From positions 1 to 62,555 of the forward strand of contig MU864037.1 in NCBI GenBank assembly GCA_033296885.1: 62,555 bases of DNA, read 5' to 3'. The notes beneath the pieces were generated by a model. The model searched no databases. It had not been told where the DNA came from and worked only from the letters and a program-made list of their open reading frames with translations. Both the position numbers and the translations under genes were made by a program. This stretch comes from Triangularia verruculosa (taxonomy: Eukaryota > Ascomycota > Sordariomycetes > Sordariales > Podosporaceae). The first letter of the stretch is position 1, and each line of letters opens with the position of its first letter. Shown piece after piece: positions 34,498 to 45,929 of the stretch.

Positions 34498-35931
34498 ATG
34501 AAGTTCTCACTTGGGACCGTCGCTGCAGTCGTGGGCGTGGCCAATGCCGCTTTCCCCACCGATATTGTCTACTACTGGTACGTACTCTCAAGTTCATATG
34601 CATGAGTGTCCAACAGCTCTGACCTTGCCTCCAGGGTTGACCAGTCCGCTGTGGTCGTCAATGCCACCGGAGGTCTCTCCTCTCCACCCTCAGGCTGGTA
34701 CACAGCTGTTGTCCAGGGTGCCGTTTATGAGGCAGCTGTGAACTCCAAGCGCGAGAGCCTCGAGTTTCAGCAGCTGGCCATCTCACATGCCGCTCACGAT
34801 GCTATTCTCTGGGTCTACCACGGCTCCCGTCAGTACGCCCCAGTGGATGCCGCTCTTCGCGCTGTCATCCCCCTCATCGGACTTGACCCCAACTCCAACA
34901 AGGGCAAGCAAGCCGCAAAGACCGGTCAAGATGCCGCTGCCAAGGTAGCCAGAGCCCGCGCCGACGACAAGCTAGTCAACTTTGTCGACTTCACCTTCGG
35001 CCCTGAGCGACCAGGTGTCTACCAGTCAACCCCTGGCGGTGCTCCTCTCCCGGACACCCCCCAAGCCCGCTTCACCCGCCCCTTTGCTGCCCTGGGCGAC
35101 ATCACCCGCTTCCGCTCCCCTCTCCCTCCCAAGACCGACTCCGCCGAGTACGAAGCCGACTTCCTCTTCGTCAAGTCCGTCGGCGCCCTCAACTCCGCCA
35201 ACCGGTCCACCTACGACACGGACACCGCCTACTTCTGGCGTGAATCCTCCGTCACGTAAGCCTCCCCCCTTTACCCCCCCTCCTCAGTCAACACATTGTC
35301 TAACCTCCCCCCAGCGGATGGAACCGCTTCGCCGGCGCCATCGTCGGCTCCAAGCTCGACAAGAAGCCCCTCGAATCCGCCAAATTCTACGCCCAGCTCA
35401 ACTACGCCATCGCCAACGCCGGCTTCGCCTCCTGGGACGTAAAGTACGCCTACCAAGGCTGGCGCCCCGTCACGGCGGTTCACTACCCGGACATCTGGCT
35501 CAAGTCGGGCCGCAACGAGACCGACACCACCTGGGTGCCCCTCCTCCGCCCGACTCCCTCCCACCCGGACTACGTCTCCACCCACTCTACCTTTGGCTCT
35601 GCCGCGGCCCACGTCATCAAGGCCTGGAACAAGGGCGACAGGATTGATGCTACCTGGAGCAGCAATGTGACGCTCGACAACCGGGGCGTGATTACCAGGA
35701 GGTACACCAGTGTTCAGTTTGCCAATGAGGAGAATAGCATTAGCAGGCAGTATGGTGGTGTAAGTGTTTTCATTTTTCACTTTCTTTTGTTTTGTACACG
35801 ATGTTCGACAGGTGGCTAACATTATGAAATAGATCCACTTCACCTTTGCTGGGACTGAGGGGGTGAAGCTAGGTGACAAGGTTGCTGAAGCTACCCTCAA
35901 AGTCTTTGACAGGAACTGGGATAAGTTCTAA
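34498..35931 (+). CDS. Secreted vanadium-haloperoxidase-like protein (PAP2 superfamily)
   Basis: Four exons: 34498-34577, 34635-35255, 35315-35759 and 35833-35931, giving 414 residues. Residues 1-18 are a signal peptide ending in a VANA|AF-type site. The middle carries the long helices of the vanadium haloperoxidase fold (FQQLAISHAAHDAILWVYH, RPFAALGD). The active-site parts are YQGWRPVTAVH (Arg of the first motif), HPDYVSTHSTFGSAAA (second motif), and SRQYGGIHF, which only forms across the last intron. The usual P-S-G-H of the second motif reads V-S-T-H here. Whether it is a halogenating enzyme or a secreted acid phosphatase relative cannot be decided. The first intron removes 57 nt right after the signal peptide region. 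Confidence 0.85.
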
Positions 35932-36348
35932 TTGATCCTGTTAGTCTCTCCTTGACTTGATGAACTACAACAGGCGCATCGTGTCGGGTTAATGGACTAA
36001 GGATGTACAAACGGGTTCTGAGTATAAGTTTGAGCAGCATAGTAATGATAAAGCACAATATCGATCCGCAAGTGCGAATAAAAGCGACGCCATGCTAAGA
36101 GGAACAGAGGTGGGAGCGGTGAGATGTAAGTGACGTGAGAAAGCATATGAGGCTGTTTCACTGTCATCATGATACCTGGAGCGAAGTAGCGACGAAGCAA
36201 CATGCCATAAACCAAAAAGCAACGCTTGTGTCATTCCTCATCTGTCTCTAGATCCCGTTACCTAATTTCACCCACGCCATTTTCCCATATGTGCAATGAA
36301 ACTTTTGTCTATACCGGTGACAAATAGCGCAATCATTCAGAAAGAAAC
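35932..36348. other. Intergenic region, convergent 3' ends
   Basis: Space between the converging haloperoxidase-like gene and lys2, presumably holding both 3' UTRs and termination signals. No gene is seen. Confidence 0.45.
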
Positions 36349-39300
36349 TTAGTGAGCGCCTCCACGACCACCAGCCGCGCCCACGGCCAATGACTCCAAG
36401 ACCTCTGGCTTGAGCTTAGGCAGAGGCCTACCCCTCTGGGTGGGAAGCCCGATAAACTTGATCGCAGACAAATAGCTGAGGTACTTGCCGACATCATCCC
36501 GACTGACACCATGGCCAGTGCTGTCATCGACGTCAGTCCACTTGTCAGCATCGGCCTTGAGGATGGCGACCGCGTTCCTGTCGTCCATCTCAGGGGCGCG
36601 GGTGTTAGCAGGGAGGTCGTTCATGCAGAAATGGAACAGTGGCATGAGAGCGTGTTGTTCAGAATCCTTCTCAAGCGAACCGGCGCTCACGAACTGCTCG
36701 AGCTTGTTCTTCCACTCCTCGTAGCTGATTTCTGGGGCATCGAAACCGTAGAATTCGAGAGAGGCGAGATATTCGTTCATACGGTAGCGAGGATGGGCCG
36801 TGACATGAACAACGTGGACATTGCCGTCCTCGTCACCGGCAAGAGGGTTCAAAGCAGCCGCCACAACGACGCGCGCAACGTGGTTGACTGGAACAGCGTT
36901 GACAGTGTTGATAATGTGAGGACGCGAGGTGAGCTGGATGCAACCCTTGAGCATGCGGATCAAGAAGTCGTCAACGTTGCAGACGCCAGTCTCCGAGTCA
37001 CCAAGAATATATCCAGGACGGACAACCGAGCCAACCAGACCGCGCCTGCCTGCTTCGCGGACCAGCTGCTCGGACACCCACTTGGACTGACCATACCCTG
37101 TGCCGAGACCAGTGCTGCTGCCGCTCATATCGTCACTTTCCAGAATGGCGCCCTCGCCGGTTCTAGTCGAGTCCTCTGACAGCTTGATGTAATAATCCGT
37201 GTCGAGCACGCTGGTTGAGCTTACGAACGAGAATACCTTGGGCTTGCCCTCGTTGCAAAGCCTCATGGCATCGAGGGTCGACAGGACATTGGCAGCCATC
37301 ATGTCCTGGTATCTCTTGACCCAGTGGACAGTGGCACCATTGTGGATGACAACATCGGCCCCGTCCGCGAGGGTCTTCCACGTAGCATCGTCGATGCCAA
37401 GCTGGGGTTGAGACAGGTCACCCACGACAGCACTCAGCCTCCCAGTCCACTCGTCCTTCCACAGACCGTAACCTTGCAGAGAGCGCTGAAGTCTGGTGAG
37501 AGCCGCCCCGGGCTCCTTGGCGCCACGAACGTGGGCAATGAGCTTGACATTTTTGGCGGTACGGCTAAGGATTTCCTGAACGAGGTACGAGCCCAAGAAA
37601 CCGGTGGCACCAGTAAGGAAAATTGTCACCTGCTCGGCAGAATCAAGTGCCGCTCGGTCAGCCGATTGATACTTGGCAGGAAGCTGTTGCAACAGCTCTT
37701 CCAATGATTTGGAATAAGCCTCCTCTCCGGCTTCAGCTGTCACAGTGCCGCCCTCATTCGAAAGCAGGTTGTCGACCTGGGCGCTGAATCCTGCCAGGCT
37801 GGGGTGTTCATAGAGGGTGTTGATCGAGACATCAGCGTTGAGGCCCTTGCGAACGTTGAGGAGGAATTGTTGGGCCAGTAAACTGTGCCCACCGAGGTCA
37901 AAGAAGCCGTTCTCTCTCTTGATCGCCTTGGGATTCAGACCACGGATGATGTCAGCCCAAAGCTGCGCGATGGTCCTTTCTGTCTCGGTGAGCGACCCCC
38001 AGTTCTCAAGATCCTCCTCCGATGCGTCCTCGACAAGCTCGGCAATGTCGGGGAAAGGAAGATTGGGCTTGTCAACCTTGCCGTTGGGGTTCAGGGGAAG
38101 CTTGTTCAGAACAATGTAGATAGTCGGTACAGCATAGGTCGGCAGGCGTGTAGACAAGTGGTCGCGAACCTCCGTTTGCATCCGCCTGTACTTCTTCAAG
38201 AAGACTGTGACCGGACCCATCTCCAGGCCCTCATCATCGACATCAGCTAGCCCGCGGTCATGGAGCCAGCGAGCCCACTCCTTGCTCTCGGGAACAATGT
38301 AACTGACCAGGGTTGGTTCTTCGTTACGATCTCTTCGGACAAGGGTCTTGCAATCGCGGATGAGGGGGTTTTGACTCAAGTTGCTGTCGATATCGTTCAA
38401 TTCGATACGGAAACCGCGAATCTTGACTTGATCATCGGCACGGCCCACACACTCAACATCACCCGACTCGAGATACCGGCCCAGGTCACCGGTCCGATAC
38501 ATTCTGTCTCTGGGACCCTTGTAGTACTTTCTCCAGGGCTCGTTCTTGCTGGCCTTGGCATCAGCCTCGACCCACTTCTCATTGTCAACAAACCAGTTCA
38601 TCAAGAACTTTTGCTCATTTAGTGCTGGGTCACCGAGATAGCCCCTGTGTGGCTGTTATTAGTAACTGTCGTTAAAGAAGTTGACCAGTGGTACTTACTC
38701 CGCAAGACCAGCAGCGCGGACAAATATCTCTCCCACCTCTCCCACCTTGCACTGCTCCGCCCGATTTTCGCGGTTCACCACCAAAAGCTGGACATTTTGC
38801 ATACCCGTACCGGCCGGAACAGTGTCCTTGAGCTTATCAAGATAGTCTGGCTCCTTCGCACGGCAAGGAATCTCGTAGTAACTGACAGCTCTTTGCGTCT
38901 CAGTGGTGCCGTACATGTTGATGATGTTGGCGTTGATCGCCAGCTTTCTAAGAGCACGACAGTCCCTTGTGGTGAGAACATCGCCGACGAAGAAGACGTT
39001 CTCAAGACTGGGGAACTCGGCCGATGCACCACCTACCAAAATCTGACCCATTGCAGGGGTAAGATGGGTGACAGTGGGCTTGTGTTCGCGCATCCACTCG
39101 GCCAGCTTCTCGTGCTGGATGTCTTCTCTTGATGGCACGAGGAGCTGGGCGCCAAGGAACAGAGGTGTGAAGATATCGCGCTGCACCGGGTCGTGGGCGA
39201 TACCAGAAAGGAGAGTGTATTTGCTTTCCGAGGAGAGACTGAAGCGCTCAGCCATCCAGCCAAAGTACTTGACCAAACTGAAGTGTCTGCCCAGAACACC

Positions 39301-39999
39301 CTTGGGTCTACCTTCACTCCCGGATGTGAAGGAGAGTGTAGGATTGGAGTCGGGCCCGACAAGGACATCTGGTGGCGCGGAAACGGATCCTCTGACGCCG
39401 GCAAATATGTCCTTTCCGTCCACGTCACCGCCGTAGAGAAAGCCGTCGTCGCGAAGTCTGAGTTCCGGAACCTCGGTCTTGAGCTGGAGCTCATCATCAA
39501 TGTACTGCTGCACTAATGGGGCCAGTGGGCCGTTTTCGTCTGTGGCGCGCCCGATTTTAAGCAAGGCGCGAGGCTGGGAAACTTCGAGGTAAATCTTCTG
39601 TCTCGCTGGAGGGTAGGCGGGATCAAGTACGGTCATCGTAGCACCGGAGGCCTGAGGGGAAGGGATTGGTCAGAAGCCTATGCTAGATAGATGGCAATGA
39701 GGAGGAATCTATACCAAGATGCCCATAAGGGCCACGACCAGGTCTACTGATCGATGGGCCCAGATCATGACGACGTCCCCATTGGTAACACCGGCATTGT
39801 GCAGGTGCCATGCTAGCGTGTTTGAGGCTTCATAGATCTGGCGGTAGGTGAATCGTCTCTCGGGAGTGGTGGACGACTTGGTTTCGACGACGCAAGTGCG
39901 GTCAGGGTGAGCTTCGGCTTGGGCGCGGAAGTGCTCCTGGATTGAGCCAACGTACCCTGACCAGTCAAGGTCAATGGTGGGGTCTGGTAATGGGCTCAT
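36349..39999 (-). CDS. lys2: L-2-aminoadipate reductase (alpha-aminoadipate reductase), lysine biosynthesis
   Basis: Three exons: 39999-39715, 39651-38699 and 38644-36349, giving 1177 residues. Lys2 activates 2-aminoadipate with ATP, loads it on its carrier and reduces it with NADPH to the semialdehyde, a step of the fungal lysine pathway. Domain order is adenylation (core LSFTSGSEGRPKGVLG, YRTGDLGRY), peptidyl carrier (GFFDLGGHSLL, phosphopantetheine Ser667) and a terminal reductase with the nucleotide motif TGATGFLG at 757-764. The start MSPLPDPTIDLDW is the common fungal one. The frame also opens upstream at a TTG, which I ignore. A TGACTCA site 146 bases upstream fits general amino-acid control. 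The enzyme needs a separate phosphopantetheinyl transferase, not seen here. Confidence 0.96.
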
Positions 40000-40144
40000 T
40001 GTCGGCTGGGCGTTGTGGTTTGTCTTTGGTCTGATTCGCAATGTCAAAACTGTTTTGGAACTGAACAGAAGAGGTATGACGGTTGATATAGTACCAATCC
40101 CCAGTCACATATGACGAAGTTTTTTTTTCCCGCGGTCAAGACAG

Positions 40145-40151
40145 TGACTCA
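40145..40151. promoter_or_regulatory. CPC1/GCN4-type site (TGACTCA) upstream of lys2
   Basis: A perfect TGASTCA palindrome lies 146 bases before the lys2 ATG. In fungi this is the binding site of the cross-pathway control bZIP (Gcn4/CPC1/CpcA), which raises amino-acid biosynthesis genes on starvation. Gene identity and position agree. Confidence 0.6.
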
Positions 40152-41691
40152 ATTGCAGATGCGGGACATCAATCTGCAGCTCCGACAACGGATCCAATCA
40201 ATTGACATGCAAAATTTGGTGGAGACAACTGACCCCGCCATCTTGCAGCTGCCCCTCCCCCACAGTTCCACTTTCTCTTTGCCCCACATCGTGCTCATCA
40301 AGTCGCGAAGTTGGGGCAGAGATCACGACCAACTGAGTGGCTCGCGTGTGTCGGCTCCTCTCCTCCAAGGCCAGTTTACCATACGCGAAAGTCCATTCTC
40401 TCATACTTATACTTGCTAATATCCCGTATTATACTTGATGTAACTTACATGATCCCGCACTTGAGCCCTGTCCTGGCTAATGATCAATCGTCCGCCAGTC
40501 GACCCCAACGGGCAAGCGCCAACGATGCCCAGAAGATGACATTAACACGATCTGGCAGGTTTGAAGAGTGTGCCAACAATCCATTTGCTCGGGGCGAGTG
40601 CGAGTGGCCAGGATACAGCGAGTACGTCAACGTTGACCGCAGGTGTTGGGTCGAGAGAACAGTGTGTACTCAATCCTACTTATGTGGGTAGCAGAGGGTA
40701 ACATACCTAGCAGTATCCTATGGCCAGTTTCCCTTAGTATTTATGCATGTGGACAATAAGTACTTACCGGATTCTTCGGGCCTCACTTCGACCTCGCTCC
40801 CGCATTGGGTAACAGGACAAACTATGTAATTGCCCTTCACCGATTCCGATTGCTGTTTCAACGTCTCCTAGCGATAGATTACGAACGTTGACGGCAACGC
40901 TGCTCGTGTGCCTATGCATATTCGGCCAAAACACCAATTTTCAAGTGCCTTGGTACATCGCCCATTGTTCCAAGCTTTTTTGTTGGGTTGAAAACCTCTT
41001 TGATGGTATGACTTCGACCAGTTGAACCCCTCCTACAAAGACCACTCGAGGATATAACTCGCCTTATACCTGTCACCCTCCGACCGCAGCACCAATAAAA
41101 TGTTACTCGGCATCCAAGTACGTGGTTGATCGCACTGGAAGTGCGGACCATCTTCATACCACACATATAACCGAACCCGAACCCGAACTGCATACCATAC
41201 GTCAACCAAATGACACAGCCACTGACCTCGAACATTGGCGGTAGTTGTCGCAGACATTCTGAAGGCACAATCGGATAAGGTAGGCGCGATGTTCAAAGCG
41301 TTCCGTCAATTCGGTATTCCATCAAATGAAGAAGTGGGTTGTGCTTGGATGCCAGCATGCCCACCCACTACCTTATTGGACTCATCCTTCTTTCTTGGCC
41401 CAGTCTGCAAGAACCGTATACTAAGCCTAGCGGCTATGCTCTCGCTTAGAGGATATAGCCACCTGACCAGATGATTTGGCTTTTCATCGATTTGCGCCCA
41501 ACGTCTTCAACCTGCTTCCCCATCTGATGTCTGTCGTGGGCGGCCTCAAAACAACCTGGAATCGCGAGAGCTGACATCCAATCAAAGGAATGAACATTTG
41601 CCATTTTCGGTTGCGAGTGCTACCACTCAACAGCAGTACGTGTCCCGCTTTTCCGATAGGTATGAAGTAAGGTAGCATTACAGCACGACTC

Positions 41692-41776
41692 AGCCCCCTT
41701 TCTTCACCCACAACTTACTTACACAAGTTCCTTTAGCCCCTTTCTTCACCCACAAGTTACTCACACAAGTTCCCTT
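41692..41776 (+). repeat. Imperfect 43-nt tandem duplication in a promoter
   Basis: Copy 1 (41692-41734) and copy 2 (41735-41776) share a CTTTCTTCACCCACAA core and an ACACAAGTTCC core and differ at a few bases. They lie just upstream of the TATA box of the infection-structure-type gene. Confidence 0.85.
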
Positions 41777-41879
41777 AGCCATTATATAAGACAATGTTAT
41801 GATCCCGTTCCCAGTGGCTCTTTTCCACAATCATATCAAATCTATCCAGGGCACTCACATCAAGATTCCGAACTTGATA

Positions 41880-42656
41880 ATGCATCGAAACAATCTCATC
41901 ATTGTCTTAGTGGGGGCCTTGTCCCTTGCCACCGCCCATCCCGGCGCTGATCCCATTGATGCCATCCTTCGGGCCCGACAGGTCCCTGGTGATGCTGTCC
42001 CAACAACGACCACATTCAGCACGCCCCCAACCACGACCGAGGACGGCTGTTTGAGCACTATCCAGTCCCTCCTACGAAGCCCACCAACCCCACATCCGCA
42101 GGTTTTGTCATGGGAGGTCAGCAGGCAAAACGAGCGTTTACGAACCCGGACGGCACCCACCACTCCTTTTTGGAAAGCCGGAGTTGAGGGGGTGCCGTCT
42201 TTCTGCTCTAGCCTGTTCGCGGAGACTGGCAGAAAGACCACCAGCATGGAACCGCCCCCCGCAACTGTCATTGACATCGAGGTCTGGCACAGCTTTACAT
42301 CAGCCGCCGTCTCCTGGTCCTCGTCAATCCGTCCAATTGTACACGAGGTTGCCAGGACGTGTTCATCTAAATACCCGAAGTCAGTGGGGCCAATGATGGC
42401 AATGTTTATCGGGAATGAGGAGGAGTGCAACACTGTGTACAGTCTCATACTGGGGGCTGTGCCTGCGACAGAGACCGGTGCCGAGACTGGCACAGAGACG
42501 AGCAGCGGCCAAACTGCGACCGAGACGGAAGCGCCTGCTGAGGAGACCACCACGGCCACAACTCTAGCTACTGCTGGTGCGGCTAGGGAGACAGGGTACG
42601 TGGTTGCTGTTGTGGTCGCTGCGGTCGGCGTTGCTGGTGTGATGGGAGCGATGTGA
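41880..42656 (+). CDS. Secreted, GPI-anchor-type protein (infection-structure-specific-like)
   Basis: Single exon of 258 residues from ATG 41880. The longer frame from 41799 would put 27 residues in front of a clean signal peptide (NLIIVLVGALSLATA), so I prefer the inner start. A TATATAA box lies 91 bases upstream. The mature protein begins with an APT-like spacer, then CLSTIQSLLRSPPTPHPQV, which matches fungal proteins annotated as infection-structure specific. A Thr/Glu/Ala-rich stalk follows, then a hydrophobic C-terminus (VVAVVVAAVGVAGVMGAM) fit for GPI attachment. Family function is unknown. The name reflects where relatives were found, not an activity. Confidence 0.65.
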   Translation: MHRNNLIIVLVGALSLATAHPGADPIDAILRARQVPGDAVPTTTTFSTPPTTTEDGCLSTIQSLLRSPPTPHPQVLSWEVSRQNERLRTRTAPTTPFWKAGVEGVPSFCSSLFAETGRKTTSMEPPPATVIDIEVWHSFTSAAVSWSSSIRPIVHEVARTCSSKYPKSVGPMMAMFIGNEEECNTVYSLILGAVPATETGAETGTETSSGQTATETEAPAEETTTATTLATAGAARETGYVVAVVVAAVGVAGVMGAM

Positions 42657-44387
42657 TCGGAATCCGGGAGCGATTCGATTCATGTTTGGGACGATAATGA
42701 TGAAGAAACACGATACTTGTGGATTGATATGGTATTTTTAGCCAGTATACAAGGGAATACACCATTGGTTGAGAGACATGGGGCGGGCGTGATAATAATG
42801 ATGACATGGAAGCTTGGCCCTAGTGCAAGGAGTAAACTAGAAATGAAAAGCCATGTCGTACTTTCGTTTCGAGCTATGGGCCGTAGAGTAAATAGCTTCA
42901 AAACAGAGATGGATTTACCATGGACTTAGTCGTGGTCATCAGCCGAATGGCTAGGTCAGGTCTGGCGGTGGGGAGAAATATGGTGCGGCAGCCAACTGCC
43001 TCCCGCCGTTGTGGCAGAGCCAAATGATGGCAGTGACTAGCGGGGTTTAATGTTGGAGAGGGTGATTTCTGATGTAGATAATAGATGTAGCCAGTGTGGA
43101 AGAAAACAGACAGAGGATAGTGGGAAAGCGTAAACAGGCAATAATTTTGCAATCGAGAATGGCCTCGGGTAGAACAACGGAGCAACAATGGATGGACTTG
43201 GCGTAAAGAGAGCACCGACGATCGAGATTCCCATGGAGAATCTGCTTTGGTGAGCGCCGAGGCTCTCCGAGTCTCGAGAAATAGGACGGAGAATCAGTTT
43301 TGGAAAAAGTCGGCTAATGTTTCGGTATTGTGACTGACTGTGTGGTCGCGAAGTTCCTGGAATCTGGTGAAAGGTGATACACACCGCCGGCTTACCCAGC
43401 TTTGTGGTCGCAATGACGAGTCGGTGCAACAGGACAAAGGTACTCGACACGTTTGTTTGCTTGATTTCAGAGCCATTTTCTGATGATTTCCTCGGTCTAC
43501 CACTCGATCACTAACTGTCGGAGAAAAGGTCAGGAACTTCTAGCTTGTGCTCAGCGCTCGTGGCTTGTACTTAGAGGTCGGGTGCCCCATCTCCCTGAGG
43601 CCTTTGCCGTGGCGGGACTTCTCGTGTCAGATTTCCACATCTAGCATGTGTCGTTACATAGGTAGGTACGGTCAAGGGCACGGGTGTGCTTTTTGGGTGT
43701 GTCTCGCTTTTTCTGATGAGCTACAAAAGCCAACATTATATCGAGCTCAAGCCCGTGGGTCGCCGGTGGTAGTGTCCGACTTGAACCCCATCAGGTATTT
43801 AAAGCAGCATTGTATTTTTGCAGGCCACGCCCATAATGCGCTGCTTTTGCTTCCAGCTTCGCTCGTCATCTGCAACAGCCGCTTGCCGCGGCAAGTTTCG
43901 TCGTTCTTTGTACGTATGTCACCAGCGGGGAGCCTCTATGCCCAGTATCCAGGTACCCTAGTGGCCCAGTCGATGGTCTGGTCCGGTCCCGAATAGGACT
44001 TTTGGCCGGTCGGCTCGCAACAGCTCTTTGCCGTTCGGCGTAGTACCACAGTAGTAACAGACTGCTGTCAGCCCATGTGAAGATCGTTCAACACCAAAAT
44101 GCTTTCATCGGGGATTTATACCATCCGATTCTTTCCTAGTCAGATTGCCACAGCAGGTTTTCTTCTCGTTGTCTGAAACAGGCTCTCGTGGTGAGTTCTC
44201 CTCGAGCGGAGCTGGATTGCTTGTGATGTGATACTCTTGGAAGATTGGCACGTTGCCCAAAGGTGCTCTGGCATGAACCCAGAATGACCATGAGTAGGAT
44301 AATGGGTCTCGCATAGCCCCGAAACCGGCGGATGCTGCCTCCTTTCTTCCTGATAAAGATAACGCAAAATGACAGCTTTCAAAATGT
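42657..44387. other. Intergenic region
   Basis: About 1.7 kb. Open frames up to 149 codons overlap on both strands but show neither domain motifs nor splice signals that extend them. No gene or repeat can be supported. Confidence 0.4.
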
Positions 44388-45079
44388 ATGACTCAACAAG
44401 TCTTCCAAGAAAAAAGCATGACGCCAAATCCAACCTACGATCAACAAGAAGATGTCTGCGGTAGTGTCAAAGGCGCTCCCCATCTCAAGGCAGATGTGAT
44501 TCCCGTTTGGTGGAGCCACGTCTGCTCATTCCAAGCCAACAACCTGGTGTTGTATCAGTGGGAGGAGTCTCGATACACCGATCCCGCCCAGCGCCCAGTG
44601 GGCATGCCCTGTCCTGCGGGATGGTCAGTCATTGTTTCCAAGAATATCACAGAGGGTTATGCTGACATTGGTTGCCCGTTAGCGGATATCTCACAACTCT
44701 CGCGACCATTCTCTACAACCACCATCGCCAGCCCATCGAGACGATATCAGGAATTAACCAGCTTCCGAGTCGTCATATTGATACTCATATGTTGTGCTGT
44801 CAATGCTGGCATTGGGAGGTGAACACGTTGATGCCTATTCAAGCTGCCTATTCCCGGAAGCTCAGAAAGGTGTTGGGGGTGAATTGCTGCAGACACTGTG
44901 CTTGTCATGCAGACTTGGCGAGGGATCATCAATGCAATCACTGCATGGCGTACAATATTTATGGGGAGATCACTCGTTACATGAATGCAGCTCGAGCCCG
45001 GCCAGAGAACTCCGTTAGTTGGAAGCATGAGAAGGCGGAAAGGTCGATGCTATCAGCAGGCACTGGAGACGGATTTTAG
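44388..45079 (+). CDS. Cys/His-rich orphan protein
   Basis: Two exons, 44388-44623 and 44683-45079, give 210 residues. The 59-nt intron has a GTCAGT donor and CCGTTAG acceptor. It joins two frames that are each closed by a stop soon after. I do not recognise a named domain. The C-terminal half is striking: MLCCQCWHWEV followed about 20 residues later by NCCRHCACHADLARDHQC and NHC, a set of C-x2-C pairs plus His that could bind one or two zinc ions like a zinc ribbon. The N-terminal half has DVCGSVKG and HVCSFQANN with single Cys. There is no signal peptide or membrane helix. It could be a small fungal zinc-binding protein of the kind seen only in ascomycetes. Confidence 0.55.
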
Positions 45080-45929
45080 AAGAGCCAGTGACCGATAACG
45101 TGGCAGCGCATCGTGTCATTCTGTTAAGGTCCAAAATTGAGATGAATGCAAAAAAGGTTCTGAGTAGCTAGGCGCTCAAGTCAGCAGTTCACACCTGAAA
45201 CAAAGTGTAGGTACTTACCTTCCCTACCTACTGCAGGTCAACTTCACGTGGAGGGTCACGCCAGCGCACTTGCCTTGAGGGTGGCCAATCTTGATCAGCA
45301 CCCCGCTTCGGCCTTTTGCTGCCTGTGCCCGGTATTGCTGAGCTGCTAAGATCCCGTGCGATGAGTTCCATGCTCGCTTCTTTTCGTCTCTTGTCCTAAA
45401 GTCAGCCTCAAAGCACATCCCGCTCAGGTGAGTTCGCCGGCACATGGCATCCGGGAGGTCCGTTCTATTCGGGGGCGGGTCCGGACATCGCGTCTGATCC
45501 GGAAGCTTCAGGCCCAATTTGTCTGGCACTGAAAACTCCAAGTCAACCGACCAGAAAGTGAACAAGTCACACCTCGAAATACGTGTCAGCACCGGAAATG
45601 ATTTTTCCTACAGGCTGCCCGATATTGGGCACATGTTGGTAGCCACCATACTAGGTACCTTATATATAAGCTCTTGTCATGTTTGCTTACCACTGGGACA
45701 AGCGGCACTGTTGGCTCAACTTCCATGGCTGGCCCATCGACTCTGTCTTCTTTTTCAATTCCAAGTACGGTACGCATACTACGCTTCAACTTCGGAACTC
45801 TTAAGTAGCATTACTTCTCCCATCATCTTCGATGATTGTGTCGTTATATTTGTCACCACAACAGATCAAGCGAGACTAACCCAACCCAATACATATAATC
45901 ACGCCCACAACATACACCATACATCAGAT
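45080..45929. other. Intergenic region with TATA box
   Basis: Contains a TATATATAA box at about 45660-45668, some 260 bases before the next ATG. Frames of up to 122 codons on the minus strand have no motif. Nothing else is seen. Confidence 0.4.

Larger units (their letters stand above)
40000..41879. other. Intergenic region with lys2 promoter and a 43-nt tandem repeat
   Basis: Divergent spacer of 1.9 kb. Besides the TGACTCA site it holds a two-copy repeat at 41692-41776 and a TATATAA box at 41783-41789, 91 bases before the next ATG. No coding region is supported. Confidence 0.45.
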
